Assembly (NCBI GenBank): GCA_027014605.1
Contig: JALWDJ010000005.1
Location: forward strand, 1-56,164
DNA length: 56,164 nucleotides
Direction of reading: 5' to 3'
From: Campylobacteraceae bacterium
GTDB taxonomy: Bacteria > Campylobacterota > Campylobacteria > Campylobacterales > Sulfurovaceae
Positions 1 through 9,579 of the stretch are shown piece after piece. The position numbers and the translations under genes are program-made. The notes beneath the pieces are model-generated. The model was not told the origin of the DNA. It was given only the letters and a program-made list of their open reading frames with translations, and searched no databases. The stretch's first letter is position 1. Each line of letters starts with the position of its first letter.

Positions 1-197
1 TCATATTGTCTCTCTAGGTCACTATGTTGGTGTTTAGCTGAAACTCGAATATATCCTAAATTAATTTTCTCTTTGGGTTTAACAATTTGAAGAACTTCAT
101 TTAACTGCTCTTCGCTATACATTCTATATCCACTTTTACCACGATAAGCAGCAATTAATTTTGCAAATTTCCCTATTGAATAGATGATAGTATTATA
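1..197 (-). pseudogene. IS607-type serine recombinase (TnpA), broken 5' fragment cut by the window edge
   Basis: Reading the minus strand from 197 down to 1 gives an open frame with SIGKFAKL, then GYRMYSEEQLNEVL, then LGYIRVSAKHQHSDLERQY. This matches the start of IS607-family serine recombinases: a MerR-like DNA-binding segment followed by the resolvase core, whose catalytic serine lies in the RVS motif. Two defects are visible. There is no ATG/GTG/TTG before SIGKFAKL, because the frame opens from a stop at 198-200. The 15 to 18 residues that normally separate KFAKL from the GYR segment, including the recognition helix, are missing in frame. The frame leaves the window, so the rest of the element cannot be judged. 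An internal ATG (the M of GYRMYSEE) could still start a shortened protein, but a relic is more likely. Confidence 0.65.
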
Positions 198-538
198 TCA
201 TAAATTATTAGAAAATACTAGATTTATTTTAGCAGTTAGTTAACCTTTTTGTTTTTTTATCAAAAAATCTTCAAGAAAACTCCATACTCAATACGGGGAT
301 GAATTGAAGAAAATTTAATATTTAATAAAGTTATTTTTTGTTTTATTTATAAATAGTTCTTTAACTAGAGGTAGTTCACAATTCTAAACCCCAAGAGGTG
401 ATAGAACTTATTTTGGTAAGTACTTTAATATTTATACCTATTTCGTGAATATTAGGAGAATTTTACTAACAACTTAGTAACACTAAAATATTAAAAGTAG
501 TTAAAAGTAAAATTTTATCTATCTTTTCAAACTAATTT
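198..538. other. gene-free AT-rich stretch between the recombinase relic and the A2M gene
   Basis: No plausible coding frame was found here. It holds one inverted repeat (268-310, listed separately) and AT-rich sequence before the large gene. No clear TATAAT with a matching -35 box was found before 539. If the minus-strand relic is part of an insertion sequence, this stretch may include one end of it, but I could not identify element termini. Confidence 0.5.
268..310. repeat. inverted repeat, possible stem-loop
   Basis: The arms tcttcaa (268-274) and ttgaaga (304-310) are perfectly complementary. Inside them ctcc and gggg can extend the pairing with one G-U pair. It lies upstream of the recombinase relic, so it could belong to an end of the former element or be a small structured transcript. 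The function is unknown and a short inverted repeat can arise by chance in AT-rich DNA. Confidence 0.3.
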
Positions 539-3500
539 ATGATAAAATTCAACCAAAAAGGTTTTATCGTGTTGAGGAGATATTTTCTTCTTTTAATAAC
601 TATTATAATATATGCAAACCCCTCTACTATTCAAACTGTGCCATTAGATGAGCCATTTGAAATAGAGAGTAAGAAATCTGCATTTGATATCAATATTTTA
701 TATACACATAAAAAACTTTTAAAATGTAATCCTAAATTAAATGCAGTATATAGAATTATAGATGCTCATAAAATAAAGATTATTCCAAAAGAGTCACTTC
801 AGAGTAGTACAATATATAGCTGTCGATATAAAAGAGATATTATTAAATTTAAGAGTGTTAAATTTAATATTATAGATGCACACTTTTTTAAAAGAGGAGA
901 GTTAATAAGAGTTGAATTTAATGATAAAATTGAACTCAATAATGTAAAAAAGTATATCTCTATTATAAAGAGAGATAGACTTAGTAAAACTAAATTATCA
1001 TATAGCATTAGTCAAAATAATAATACAACTCTAGTATTAAAGATAGATGAACCAATATCAAACCATCCAATAGAATTACTAATAGATAAAAATCTAACAA
1101 ATATTAATGGTAAGAGTTTAAATAGTGATTTTAGTAAGATTTTTAATATTAAAAATTCATTTAATGTTAAATTGGATGATAAAAAAGAGGCTATGGAGAT
1201 TATTGATTCTCCAAGATTTGTATCTTCAGATAGTGGGGAGTTAGCTATTAGATTATACTTTGATGATACTATAGATAATAAAATAGAAAATTTTATAGAG
1301 ATTGATGGTATTGATAATTTTAGAGTAGATTCAAATAACTATGTTGGATATAGAGAGCGAAAGAGATTTAAACTATCTGATAATGCCTACTACTATACAG
1401 ATATAATATCTTCAGAGTTTAAACCTAACCATACATACCATTTAACTTTAAAAAAAGGATTAAAGAATTATAGAGAGTTAAAGCATGATATAAGATATAC
1501 TTTAAAGAGTGGAGATTTAGAAAAAAATATTATATTTGATAAGGATAAAATATATATATCAAATATGGGGGAGTTTGGTTTTTCATCTGTAAACCTCAAT
1601 AGTGTTACTTTAGTGGTAGAGAGAGTCTTAGATGATAATTTAAGATATTTTGTAAATTTCACAGATGCAAATAGATATGATGTAGATAAATATTTAGAGG
1701 AGGTATTTACTAAAGAGATAAAACTTCATAATATAAAAAATAAAATTGTAAAACAGAAATTTAAACTTTCAAATTTAAGTAATCAACTCCCTTATGGTAT
1801 ATATAAAATAACAATGAGATATAAGAGTCATAAAGAGGAGATTGCTAAAAGTAAAATTTTATTTATATCAAATATTGGAATAAGTGCAAATTTATCAAAA
1901 AATCAAGCCTTTATTTTTGTAAATAGATTAGATAGTGCTAAACCTTTAGTCAGTGCTATGGTATATCTATATAGTGCAAATAATGAATTAATAAGCTCGG
2001 CTAAAACAGATAAGTATGGAGTAGTTGATATGGAGATTAATGGATTATTATATAAAAGTCCAAAATCAATTATTGTTGAGACAAAAAATGATAGAAACTT
2101 TTTAGCTCTTAATAAAACCATATCTTCACCATCTCCAGAGAATATTTTAGAAAAAGCTAAAAGGTTTAGTGCTAATATATATCTTCAAAGTAAAATTGTA
2201 AGACCTGCATCTAAAATTAATGCTTTAATTACTGTTAAAGATAGAGAGTTTATATCTGCAAAAAAGATACCTATTAAGATACTTTTTAAAAGAAAATATG
2301 GAAAAGTATTGAGTAGTAAAATTTATCATACTGATGATTATGGTCTGATTGATTATAGTTATCAGTTAGATAGTATAGATAGAACAGGAGATTATAAAAT
2401 AATAGCATATATTGATAAAAAAGAGATAGGTTCTATATCTTTAAAAGTAGAAGCTTTTAGACCTCCAAAGATTGAAAACTATATAAGAGTTACCAAAGAT
2501 AACTATTTAAATGGAGAGTTAATTGAGCTTAATATTAGCTCCAACTATCTATTTGGGACTCCATCATCAGGACTTAGTGGAAAAGTAACGTTGAATGCAA
2601 CTCCAATTGATTTTGTACTTACTCAATATAGTGGATACTCATTTACTAATGAAAACTTAGAGGAAGAGGATACTATTAACTATATAGATTATAGTGAAGA
2701 TATTAGATTAGATAGTAATGGAGAGTTAAATATGGTTATTCCAATTAATATTAAAAAAAGAGCTCCATCAATATTAAAAGGGATTATTGGAGTAACTATT
2801 ATGGATGGTAATCAACCAGTATCAGCATATAAAACAGTAAAAATATTTCCATATAAAGATATGGTTGGAGTTAGATTAGATAATAGTCATCTTAAAATAG
2901 GTGATAGATTAGATGGAAGTGTAATAGTCATTGACCCATTAACAGGAGAACCTATTAGTAATAGAGATTTATATATTACTATTAAGAAGATAGATTGGCA
3001 TTATAGTTATATTAATGGAAATAGTAATTGGGAAAAAGAGAGTCGAATAGTAGATAGTTTTAATATAAAATCAAATAGCTCTTTCTCAAGAGTGATAAAT
3101 CAGAGTGGAGATTATACTATTGAAGTTGATGACCCTTTAAGTGGACATAGTAGTAGTAGCTCATTTGATATTTGGTGGGATGATTATAATAATATATCCC
3201 CAAAAGATAATCTAAAATCTGTAGAGATAAAATTTGAGGATAAATTGTATAAAAATGGAGATGTAATTTTTACTAAAATTAAATCTCCAATTTTAAATGG
3301 TGAGTTACTTCTAAGTTTAGAAGATGATAGAGTAGAAGGGTATAAATTAATTCATATAGAAAAGGGAGTAGCTGAAGTTGAAATGCCAATACTATTTGAT
3401 ATTAAAAAGGGAGCATATCTACATGCAACTGTATATAGACCAAGCAATACCTCATCTAAACTTATCCCATTTAGGGCTATTGGATATAGATATATAAAAC

Positions 3501-6202
3501 CTGATAACTCATCTCATAAGATAGCTGTAAAAATTCAAGCTCCAAAAGAGACAAAATCAAAAAGAGTAGTAAAATTAAATATAGTAACCAATAAAAAGGC
3601 TAAAATATTAGTAAGTGTAGTAGATAGAGGAATACTTCAATTAGTAAATCAAAAAAAGCCTAAGATATTTGATTTTTTTAATAAACAGTTAGATAAAGAG
3701 ATAGCCTATTATGACCTATATGACCAACTTATGGCATATCTTGTAGAGGGAAAACTTATAGATTTTGGAGCTGGAGATATGCTTTTAAAAAATAGAAAAA
3801 AACATTTAGCACCAGATTTAGCAAAAAGAGTTAAACCTTTTATGATTTGGAGTGGAATTATTGAAGCTAATAGTAATACTACAACTATAGGTATTAAGAT
3901 ACCTGAGTTTAATGGAAGAGCCTCTATTGTTGCTATTGCTATAAATGAAGATAGTATTGGAGTAGCATCTAAAGATATGGTTATTAAAGATGATATAATG
4001 ATAAAACCATCATATCCACTATATCTTCTAAAGGGAGATAATATAAAAGTTCCTATAAGAGTGTTTAATACTACTAAACAAGATAAAAATATAACTCTAA
4101 ATTATATTACAACTAAAAATATAGAGTTTAATATTAAAGATAAAAATATAACCATTCCATCAAATAGCTCAACTCTAATAGAAGCTACCCTTAAAGCTAA
4201 AGAAGAAGGAAAAGCTAAGATAACTATTAAAGCATATAAGGTATCAAATAGTATTGAGTTACCAATATATAATCCTTATGCAATAAGCACTAAAACATTT
4301 AAAGGTATTACTAATAAGAAAATGACTTTTACTATTCCAAAAGAGTATATAGGTGCAGAGGCATATATATATCTATCTGATAATCTTATTGGAGTTTTAG
4401 CAAATGATTTAAAATATCTAATTAGATACCCTTATGGGTGTGCAGAGCAGATTTCATCTAAGATTTTAGCAATGCACTATGCTAGAGCCTTTTTACATAA
4501 TAATGCTCTTATATCAGATAGTAAAAACTTTATACGACAAGGTGTTAAAAGATTAAGAGATATGCAAAATAGTTATGGAGAGTTTAACTATTGGCAGGGA
4601 GAGAATAATGTTAATCCTTATGCATCACTATATGCCTCTGAGACTCTTTTAGACTTACATAGAGATGGTGTATGGGTTGATAGAGATACTTTAGATAAAG
4701 TTATTAAGGCACTAAAATCTATTGTTTTAAAGAATGATAACTATTTAGGAACTTATACTAGTTTTCATAGAGTCTATGCAGGATATATTTTAGCTAAAAA
4801 TGGAAAATTAAATGAGGGAATAGCAAATATGTTATATGAAAAGGGTTTATATGAAAATTATTTTATATCTAAATATTATATGTCTGCTATATTAAAAATG
4901 CAAGGAAGAGAGAAAGAGGCACAAAAATTGTATAATAGTGTTGGTTATAGTTTATCATCTCATCTAAAGAGTAGATACTCAAAATATAGTGGTAATTTTG
5001 AATCAAATATAAGAGATATGTTTATTCATTTTATTATTAAAACTAAATACTTTAAAAAAGAGATAAATGATTTAGCCATAATTAAAAAATCATTTGATGA
5101 GCTATACTCAACTCAAGAGAAGGCATTGGCTCTAAAAGCTATAAGTATCTATCTTGGAAAACCTAAGAGTGCTAAAATTAATGTTACTTTAAATATTAAT
5201 GGCAAAGATAGAAATTATACTAAACCTACAGTAGTAGATATTGATAATATCAAATCTAATAAGATAATTCTAATCCCAAACTCTAGTGCCTTAGCATATA
5301 CTATTGAACTAGTAAAACATCTACCTAAAAAGATAAAAAATAGTATAAAAAGGAATGAGAGATTAGGAATAAAAAGAGAGTTTATTAATGAAAATAATAG
5401 AACTATTAATCTAAAAAACATTCATTTAGGAGATAAAATATACTCAAAAGTTACTATCTCAAATTATGGAAAAATAAATAGTGTTGTGATAAATCATAGA
5501 GTTCCAGCCTGTTTAACTATTATAAATGATAAAGAGCCAAATAGAAAATTTAGAGATATAAATATTAATAGGGAGTATAGAGATATTAGAGATGATAGAG
5601 TCTTAGATTTTATAGACTTACCTAAAAAGCAGATATATAATAGAAAGAGTAAAAGATATATAGTAAAATCAAATCAAGGGGTAATCTTTACATCACTTTT
5701 AGCTACAACTAAGGGAGAGTGTAAACTCCCTGCCATAATAGCAGAGTCTATGTATGATAATAGAGTTAATAATTATGCAAAAGAGGCTAATAGTATTATT
5801 GTAAAAGATAAAAAAGTTAAAAAAGAGGAGAGTTTAGAAAAAAGAGCAAAAGCATTAGTTAAAAAACTATACTATAGAGAGATGCAGAGTAGTAATCCAG
5901 CAGATTTTATAGAGCTATTTTCATATCCTATTGATAGCTATTTTAATAAAAAGAGTTTTACAAGAGCTGATCTTTTAAAAGATAAGGCTAAATATCTACA
6001 CGATTGGAAAGTAAGAGAATACTCTAATATAAAATTAAAAACTATAAGTTTAGATAAAAAATCCAAAGAGATAAAAATTAAAATTACATTTAACTATAGA
6101 TTAAAAAATGGGAAAAAAAAGTTAAAGGGAGTTAGCAAACATCTACTTACTATAAAAAAGATAGATGGAGATGTTTTAATCACTAAAATAGAGGTGATTT
6201 AA
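539..6202 (+). CDS. alpha-2-macroglobulin family protein with thioester motif (YfhM-like)
   Basis: Bacterial alpha-2-macroglobulins are periplasmic protease traps: cleavage of a bait region exposes a thioester that links the attacker covalently. This 1887-residue protein starts with a hydrophobic signal segment (about residues 14-27), has a long beta-rich MG-domain region, an A2M domain near residues 1100-1190, and the thioester motif Gly-Cys1301-Ala-Glu-Gln1304 at the start of the helical thioester domain. Its length is a little above the usual 1500 to 1700, partly from a C-terminal extension of about 90 residues. I see no lipobox Cys, unlike E. coli YfhM. The start is uncertain: ATG 539 has no Shine-Dalgarno, whereas GTG 569 (residue 11) follows aaaaagg at a good distance and gives a tidier signal peptide. 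The usual partner gene pbpC is not adjacent; a defence cassette follows instead. Confidence 0.88.
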   Translation: MIKFNQKGFIVLRRYFLLLITIIIYANPSTIQTVPLDEPFEIESKKSAFDINILYTHKKLLKCNPKLNAVYRIIDAHKIKIIPKESLQSSTIYSCRYKRDIIKFKSVKFNIIDAHFFKRGELIRVEFNDKIELNNVKKYISIIKRDRLSKTKLSYSISQNNNTTLVLKIDEPISNHPIELLIDKNLTNINGKSLNSDFSKIFNIKNSFNVKLDDKKEAMEIIDSPRFVSSDSGELAIRLYFDDTIDNKIENFIEIDGIDNFRVDSNNYVGYRERKRFKLSDNAYYYTDIISSEFKPNHTYHLTLKKGLKNYRELKHDIRYTLKSGDLEKNIIFDKDKIYISNMGEFGFSSVNLNSVTLVVERVLDDNLRYFVNFTDANRYDVDKYLEEVFTKEIKLHNIKNKIVKQKFKLSNLSNQLPYGIYKITMRYKSHKEEIAKSKILFISNIGISANLSKNQAFIFVNRLDSAKPLVSAMVYLYSANNELISSAKTDKYGVVDMEINGLLYKSPKSIIVETKNDRNFLALNKTISSPSPENILEKAKRFSANIYLQSKIVRPASKINALITVKDREFISAKKIPIKILFKRKYGKVLSSKIYHTDDYGLIDYSYQLDSIDRTGDYKIIAYIDKKEIGSISLKVEAFRPPKIENYIRVTKDNYLNGELIELNISSNYLFGTPSSGLSGKVTLNATPIDFVLTQYSGYSFTNENLEEEDTINYIDYSEDIRLDSNGELNMVIPINIKKRAPSILKGIIGVTIMDGNQPVSAYKTVKIFPYKDMVGVRLDNSHLKIGDRLDGSVIVIDPLTGEPISNRDLYITIKKIDWHYSYINGNSNWEKESRIVDSFNIKSNSSFSRVINQSGDYTIEVDDPLSGHSSSSSFDIWWDDYNNISPKDNLKSVEIKFEDKLYKNGDVIFTKIKSPILNGELLLSLEDDRVEGYKLIHIEKGVAEVEMPILFDIKKGAYLHATVYRPSNTSSKLIPFRAIGYRYIKPDNSSHKIAVKIQAPKETKSKRVVKLNIVTNKKAKILVSVVDRGILQLVNQKKPKIFDFFNKQLDKEIAYYDLYDQLMAYLVEGKLIDFGAGDMLLKNRKKHLAPDLAKRVKPFMIWSGIIEANSNTTTIGIKIPEFNGRASIVAIAINEDSIGVASKDMVIKDDIMIKPSYPLYLLKGDNIKVPIRVFNTTKQDKNITLNYITTKNIEFNIKDKNITIPSNSSTLIEATLKAKEEGKAKITIKAYKVSNSIELPIYNPYAISTKTFKGITNKKMTFTIPKEYIGAEAYIYLSDNLIGVLANDLKYLIRYPYGCAEQISSKILAMHYARAFLHNNALISDSKNFIRQGVKRLRDMQNSYGEFNYWQGENNVNPYASLYASETLLDLHRDGVWVDRDTLDKVIKALKSIVLKNDNYLGTYTSFHRVYAGYILAKNGKLNEGIANMLYEKGLYENYFISKYYMSAILKMQGREKEAQKLYNSVGYSLSSHLKSRYSKYSGNFESNIRDMFIHFIIKTKYFKKEINDLAIIKKSFDELYSTQEKALALKAISIYLGKPKSAKINVTLNINGKDRNYTKPTVVDIDNIKSNKIILIPNSSALAYTIELVKHLPKKIKNSIKRNERLGIKREFINENNRTINLKNIHLGDKIYSKVTISNYGKINSVVINHRVPACLTIINDKEPNRKFRDININREYRDIRDDRVLDFIDLPKKQIYNRKSKRYIVKSNQGVIFTSLLATTKGECKLPAIIAESMYDNRVNNYAKEANSIIVKDKKVKKEESLEKRAKALVKKLYYREMQSSNPADFIELFSYPIDSYFNKKSFTRADLLKDKAKYLHDWKVREYSNIKLKTISLDKKSKEIKIKITFNYRLKNGKKKLKGVSKHLLTIKKIDGDVLITKIEVI

Positions 6203-6236
6203 TGATTAGCTATCTAACCTGTTATTAAAGTTTAGA

Positions 6237-6242
6237 TATAAT
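6237..6242 (+). promoter_or_regulatory. -10 box TATAAT before the restriction-modification cassette
   Basis: The segment tttagatataattttt sits 25 bases before the methyltransferase ATG. It has the same aGATATAAT form seen in front of several other genes in the window. No good -35 hexamer is visible 17 bases upstream, which is usual for Campylobacterota sigma-70 promoters. Confidence 0.45.
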
Positions 6243-6266
6243 TTTTTTAAATTCATAAGGATTAAA

Positions 6267-7835
6267 ATGGTCTATCAGATAAATATTCAAGAAGCTTCAA
6301 CTATTGCTACAAACTTATCAAATAAAAAGGTTACGCAATCGAATATATCATATTTAATCCAATATGGAGTTATAGATACAATAAATAGAAATAATACAGT
6401 TTATCTACACAAAGAGCAGTTTTATAACTATTTCAAAAGACAGAAATCAAAAGAAAAAGAGTATAAATTAAAATTTGGCAATGATATAAATTGGCAACTC
6501 TCATTTGAAAACTATAAAGAGAGTGAAACAACTAAGCATATTCATAGATTACACCCCTATAAAGGTAAATTTATTCCTCAATTAGTCGAGTATTTTTTAG
6601 ATAACCATATTGACAACTTTAAAAAAGAGATATATTTTAAAGAAAATGATATTGTTTTAGACCCATTTTGTGGAAGTGGAACAACACTTATTCAGGCAAA
6701 TGAGCTTGGTATCCACTCTATTGGTATAGATATATCACCATTTAACGCTTTTATTGCAAATACAAAACTATCAAAGGTAAATATTGAAATATTAGAAAAG
6801 AGATTAGATGAGATTAATAAAAAATTGGATAACTTTACAAAAAATAGAGATAATATTACGTTTGAAAATAGACTTCTATATGAGTTAAATAGATTTAATA
6901 GTAGATATTTCCCTACTCCTGAATTTAGAAAAAAGGTTAGAAAGAGAGAGATAGATGATAAAATTTATGGTAGAGAGAAAGAGAAGTTATTTTTACCTAT
7001 TTATCAAGAGCTATTAAGTAACTATAATATTCAAATATCTTCAAATAGTAATAGTAGTTTTTTAGATAAGTGGTATATTAAGCCCATCAGAGATGAAATA
7101 GATTTTGTTTTTAAAGAGATAAAGGCAATAGAGAATCAAGATATAAAAAATATTTTAGCCTTAATCTTAAGCAGAACAATTAGAAGTTGTAGAGCTACAA
7201 CCCATGCCGATTTGGCTACATTGAGAGAGCCTCAATTAACACCTTATTATTGTAGAAAACATGGCAAGATTTGTAAACCTCTATTTACAATTAAAAATTG
7301 GTTTAATAGATACTCAAAAGATACAGTTAAAAGATTAAAAGAGTTTGATAATTTAAGAAGAGATATATTTAGTAGGTGTCTAATTGGAGATAGTAGAGAC
7401 ATAGATATTTTAAAAAAAATTAAAGATGAGAATTTTAGAGAATTGCTACAAAAACAAAAAATTAAAGGTATTTTTAGCTCCCCTCCCTATGTTGGATTGA
7501 TAAATTATCATGAACAGCATGAGTATGCTTATGAGCTTTTTGGTTTTAAAAGAGATGATGAGAAGGAGATTGGACCACTATTTAAAGGAAGAGGTGCAAA
7601 AGCAAAAGAGGAGTATATAGAGGGAGTGAGTCAAGCTTTAATAAATGCAAAAAAGTATCTTATTAATGATTTCAATATATTTCTTGTTGCAAATGATAAA
7701 TTTAACCTCTATCCAATAATTGCAGAAAGAGCAGGTCTGAAAATAGTAGATGAGTTTAAAAGACCTGTATTAAATAGGGTTGAGAAGGATAGAAATCCAT
7801 ATAGTGAGACTATTTTTCATATGAAAGGAGTATAA
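6267..7835 (+). CDS. DNA methyltransferase of a type II restriction-modification system
   Basis: This should methylate the host's copies of the restriction site to protect them from the nuclease encoded two genes downstream. The S-adenosylmethionine motif is Asp132-Pro-Phe-Cys-Gly-Ser-Gly-Thr and the catalytic motif IV is Ser405-Pro-Pro-Tyr408. SPPY is most typical of N4-cytosine enzymes, though some N6-adenine enzymes have it. About 270 residues, presumably holding the target-recognition region, lie between motifs I and IV, an alpha-like order. The first 60 residues resemble a helix-turn-helix segment. At 522 residues it is longer than many type II methylases. An aagga Shine-Dalgarno at 6257 supports the ATG. 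Only 4 bases separate its stop from the next gene, whose Shine-Dalgarno (aaaggag) lies inside the last codons here, so the three genes appear co-transcribed. Confidence 0.85.
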   Translation: MVYQINIQEASTIATNLSNKKVTQSNISYLIQYGVIDTINRNNTVYLHKEQFYNYFKRQKSKEKEYKLKFGNDINWQLSFENYKESETTKHIHRLHPYKGKFIPQLVEYFLDNHIDNFKKEIYFKENDIVLDPFCGSGTTLIQANELGIHSIGIDISPFNAFIANTKLSKVNIEILEKRLDEINKKLDNFTKNRDNITFENRLLYELNRFNSRYFPTPEFRKKVRKREIDDKIYGREKEKLFLPIYQELLSNYNIQISSNSNSSFLDKWYIKPIRDEIDFVFKEIKAIENQDIKNILALILSRTIRSCRATTHADLATLREPQLTPYYCRKHGKICKPLFTIKNWFNRYSKDTVKRLKEFDNLRRDIFSRCLIGDSRDIDILKKIKDENFRELLQKQKIKGIFSSPPYVGLINYHEQHEYAYELFGFKRDDEKEIGPLFKGRGAKAKEEYIEGVSQALINAKKYLINDFNIFLVANDKFNLYPIIAERAGLKIVDEFKRPVLNRVEKDRNPYSETIFHMKGV

Positions 7836-7839
7836 AAGA

Positions 7840-9579
7840 ATGGATAGAGTTATTAAAGGTTATGTTAAAAATTTTAGTGAACAATTTGGATTGATATATA
7901 GTGAAAGTAATATGAGTAATTTATTTGAAGATTTTACAACTTTTTGTTTAGTATCAAATAAATTAATTAATGACACTTTGGATTATAATGAAATTGTATT
8001 AACTAATACAAAAAAATATAAAGGTATTGATAATATTGCTTTTATCGTAAGTGGTAAAATTATCAGTAATATTAAAGAATTAGAAGAAATTTTTGAAAAT
8101 AATGGTTATGTTGATATATTATTGATTGCAATCCAATCAAAGACATCAGAAAGTTTTAGTAATAGTGAAATAGCAAATTTATTAGATACATTTTTAGATT
8201 TTTTAAATGAAAAGCCACAATATCCATTAACTAAAGAAGCTAAAGATTTGCATGATATGTTAATGTATATTTTAGATAATATGGCAAAAATTAATAAATT
8301 TGATACTGAAATTTATTATGTAACAACAGGTCAATATAATAATGATAAAGTTATTGAAGTGACAATAAAAAATAAAAGAGATTTAATATCTCAAAAAGGT
8401 ATTTTTAAAGATGGTATTATTAATGTTGATATGATTGATAAAAATTATTTAATGAAATTATTTGATAAAATTAATAGACCATCTAAAGCAGAATTTATTT
8501 TTAAAGATAAAACAAGTATTTCATTTGATAATGGCGATATTAAAGAAGCTTATTTTGGATTATTATCTTTTGAAGAATATAGAAAAATTTTAATCGATAA
8601 AGAAAATGATAAAATTAGAAATCTTTTTTATGATAATGTTAGAGATAACTTAGGGAACAATGAAGTAAATAACGATATAGATAAAACTTTAAAAAACAAA
8701 GAGTTTGATTATTTTCCATTATTAAATAATGGAGTTACAATTGTTGCTGAAAAAAATTTAGGTAGTGGAAATAGATTTATATTAGAAAACTTTCAAATTG
8801 TTAATGGTTGTCAAACATCCAATAAGTTATACGAAAATAGAAATATTGAAGGATTAGAAAATTTATTAATTCCAATAAAACTAATTATTACTAATGATGA
8901 AATATTAAAAAATAAAATAACAATAGCAACAAACAATCAAACAGAAATAAAGGAAGAACAATTAGTAGCACTAACAGAATTTCAAAAAGGATTAGAAGAA
9001 TACTATAATTTAATGTCTAATGAAAAACCTATTAAATTATATTATGAAAGACGGGCTAATCAATATGCTGGAAACTCATCAATTATGAAAAAGAGTATAG
9101 TTGATTTAAGAGAACAAATAAAAACTTTTGTAGCAATATTTTATGAAGAACCCCATAATTCTTCTGGATATTTTGGTAAGATTTTTAAAGAATATAGTAA
9201 AAAACTATTTATTCAAAATCATAGTTACGAGCCTTATTATATGTGTGGATTAATGCAATATATATTTAAAGATTTTATTAATAGAAAACAAATCGATAGA
9301 AAATATAATAAAGCAAGATATCATCTATTTATGATATATAGAAAGATAGTTGAAGAGGAAACCTTTAAAGAGATATTGTTAGTTCAAGATAAAAAAATAA
9401 GAAAATATTCAGATGCTATTATAAAAACATTGATTGATACTAAAAATGCTTTAAGCAATTTTAAAAAATCAATTGAATTATTAGAAAAAACTTCTATTAA
9501 TTTAAATGACCAAAAAGAGTTTTATAAAAAAAATTCTACTAATATAATTTTAGATAAATATAAAGAAGAATATAAATAA
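7840..9579 (+). CDS. AIPR family (abortive infection phage resistance) protein with nuclease-like N-terminus
   Basis: The central region carries AIPR-family signatures: FPLLNNGVTIV (residues 292-302) and FQIVNGCQTS (318-327), followed by the conserved helical part with YYERRANQYAG. Upstream, Gly62-Ile-Asp64 and, after a beta strand, Gln99-Ser-Lys101 fit the D...(E/Q)xK spacing of PD-(D/E)XK nucleases, as in other AIPR proteins. So this may be a second nuclease rather than a passive partner. AIPR genes are associated with abortive infection and often sit beside restriction-modification genes, but their biochemistry is poorly known. Codon use differs from neighbours: GAA is used for nearly all Glu (about five GAG), while flanking genes use GAG freely, which suggests separate acquisition. 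The last base of its TAA is the first base of the next ATG. Confidence 0.8.
   Translation: MDRVIKGYVKNFSEQFGLIYSESNMSNLFEDFTTFCLVSNKLINDTLDYNEIVLTNTKKYKGIDNIAFIVSGKIISNIKELEEIFENNGYVDILLIAIQSKTSESFSNSEIANLLDTFLDFLNEKPQYPLTKEAKDLHDMLMYILDNMAKINKFDTEIYYVTTGQYNNDKVIEVTIKNKRDLISQKGIFKDGIINVDMIDKNYLMKLFDKINRPSKAEFIFKDKTSISFDNGDIKEAYFGLLSFEEYRKILIDKENDKIRNLFYDNVRDNLGNNEVNNDIDKTLKNKEFDYFPLLNNGVTIVAEKNLGSGNRFILENFQIVNGCQTSNKLYENRNIEGLENLLIPIKLIITNDEILKNKITIATNNQTEIKEEQLVALTEFQKGLEEYYNLMSNEKPIKLYYERRANQYAGNSSIMKKSIVDLREQIKTFVAIFYEEPHNSSGYFGKIFKEYSKKLFIQNHSYEPYYMCGLMQYIFKDFINRKQIDRKYNKARYHLFMIYRKIVEEETFKEILLVQDKKIRKYSDAIIKTLIDTKNALSNFKKSIELLEKTSINLNDQKEFYKKNSTNIILDKYKEEYK

Noticed and set aside
241-310. 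CRISPR repeat
   Set aside because: Only one inverted repeat is present, with no repeated units or spacers. No CRISPR array was seen anywhere in the window.
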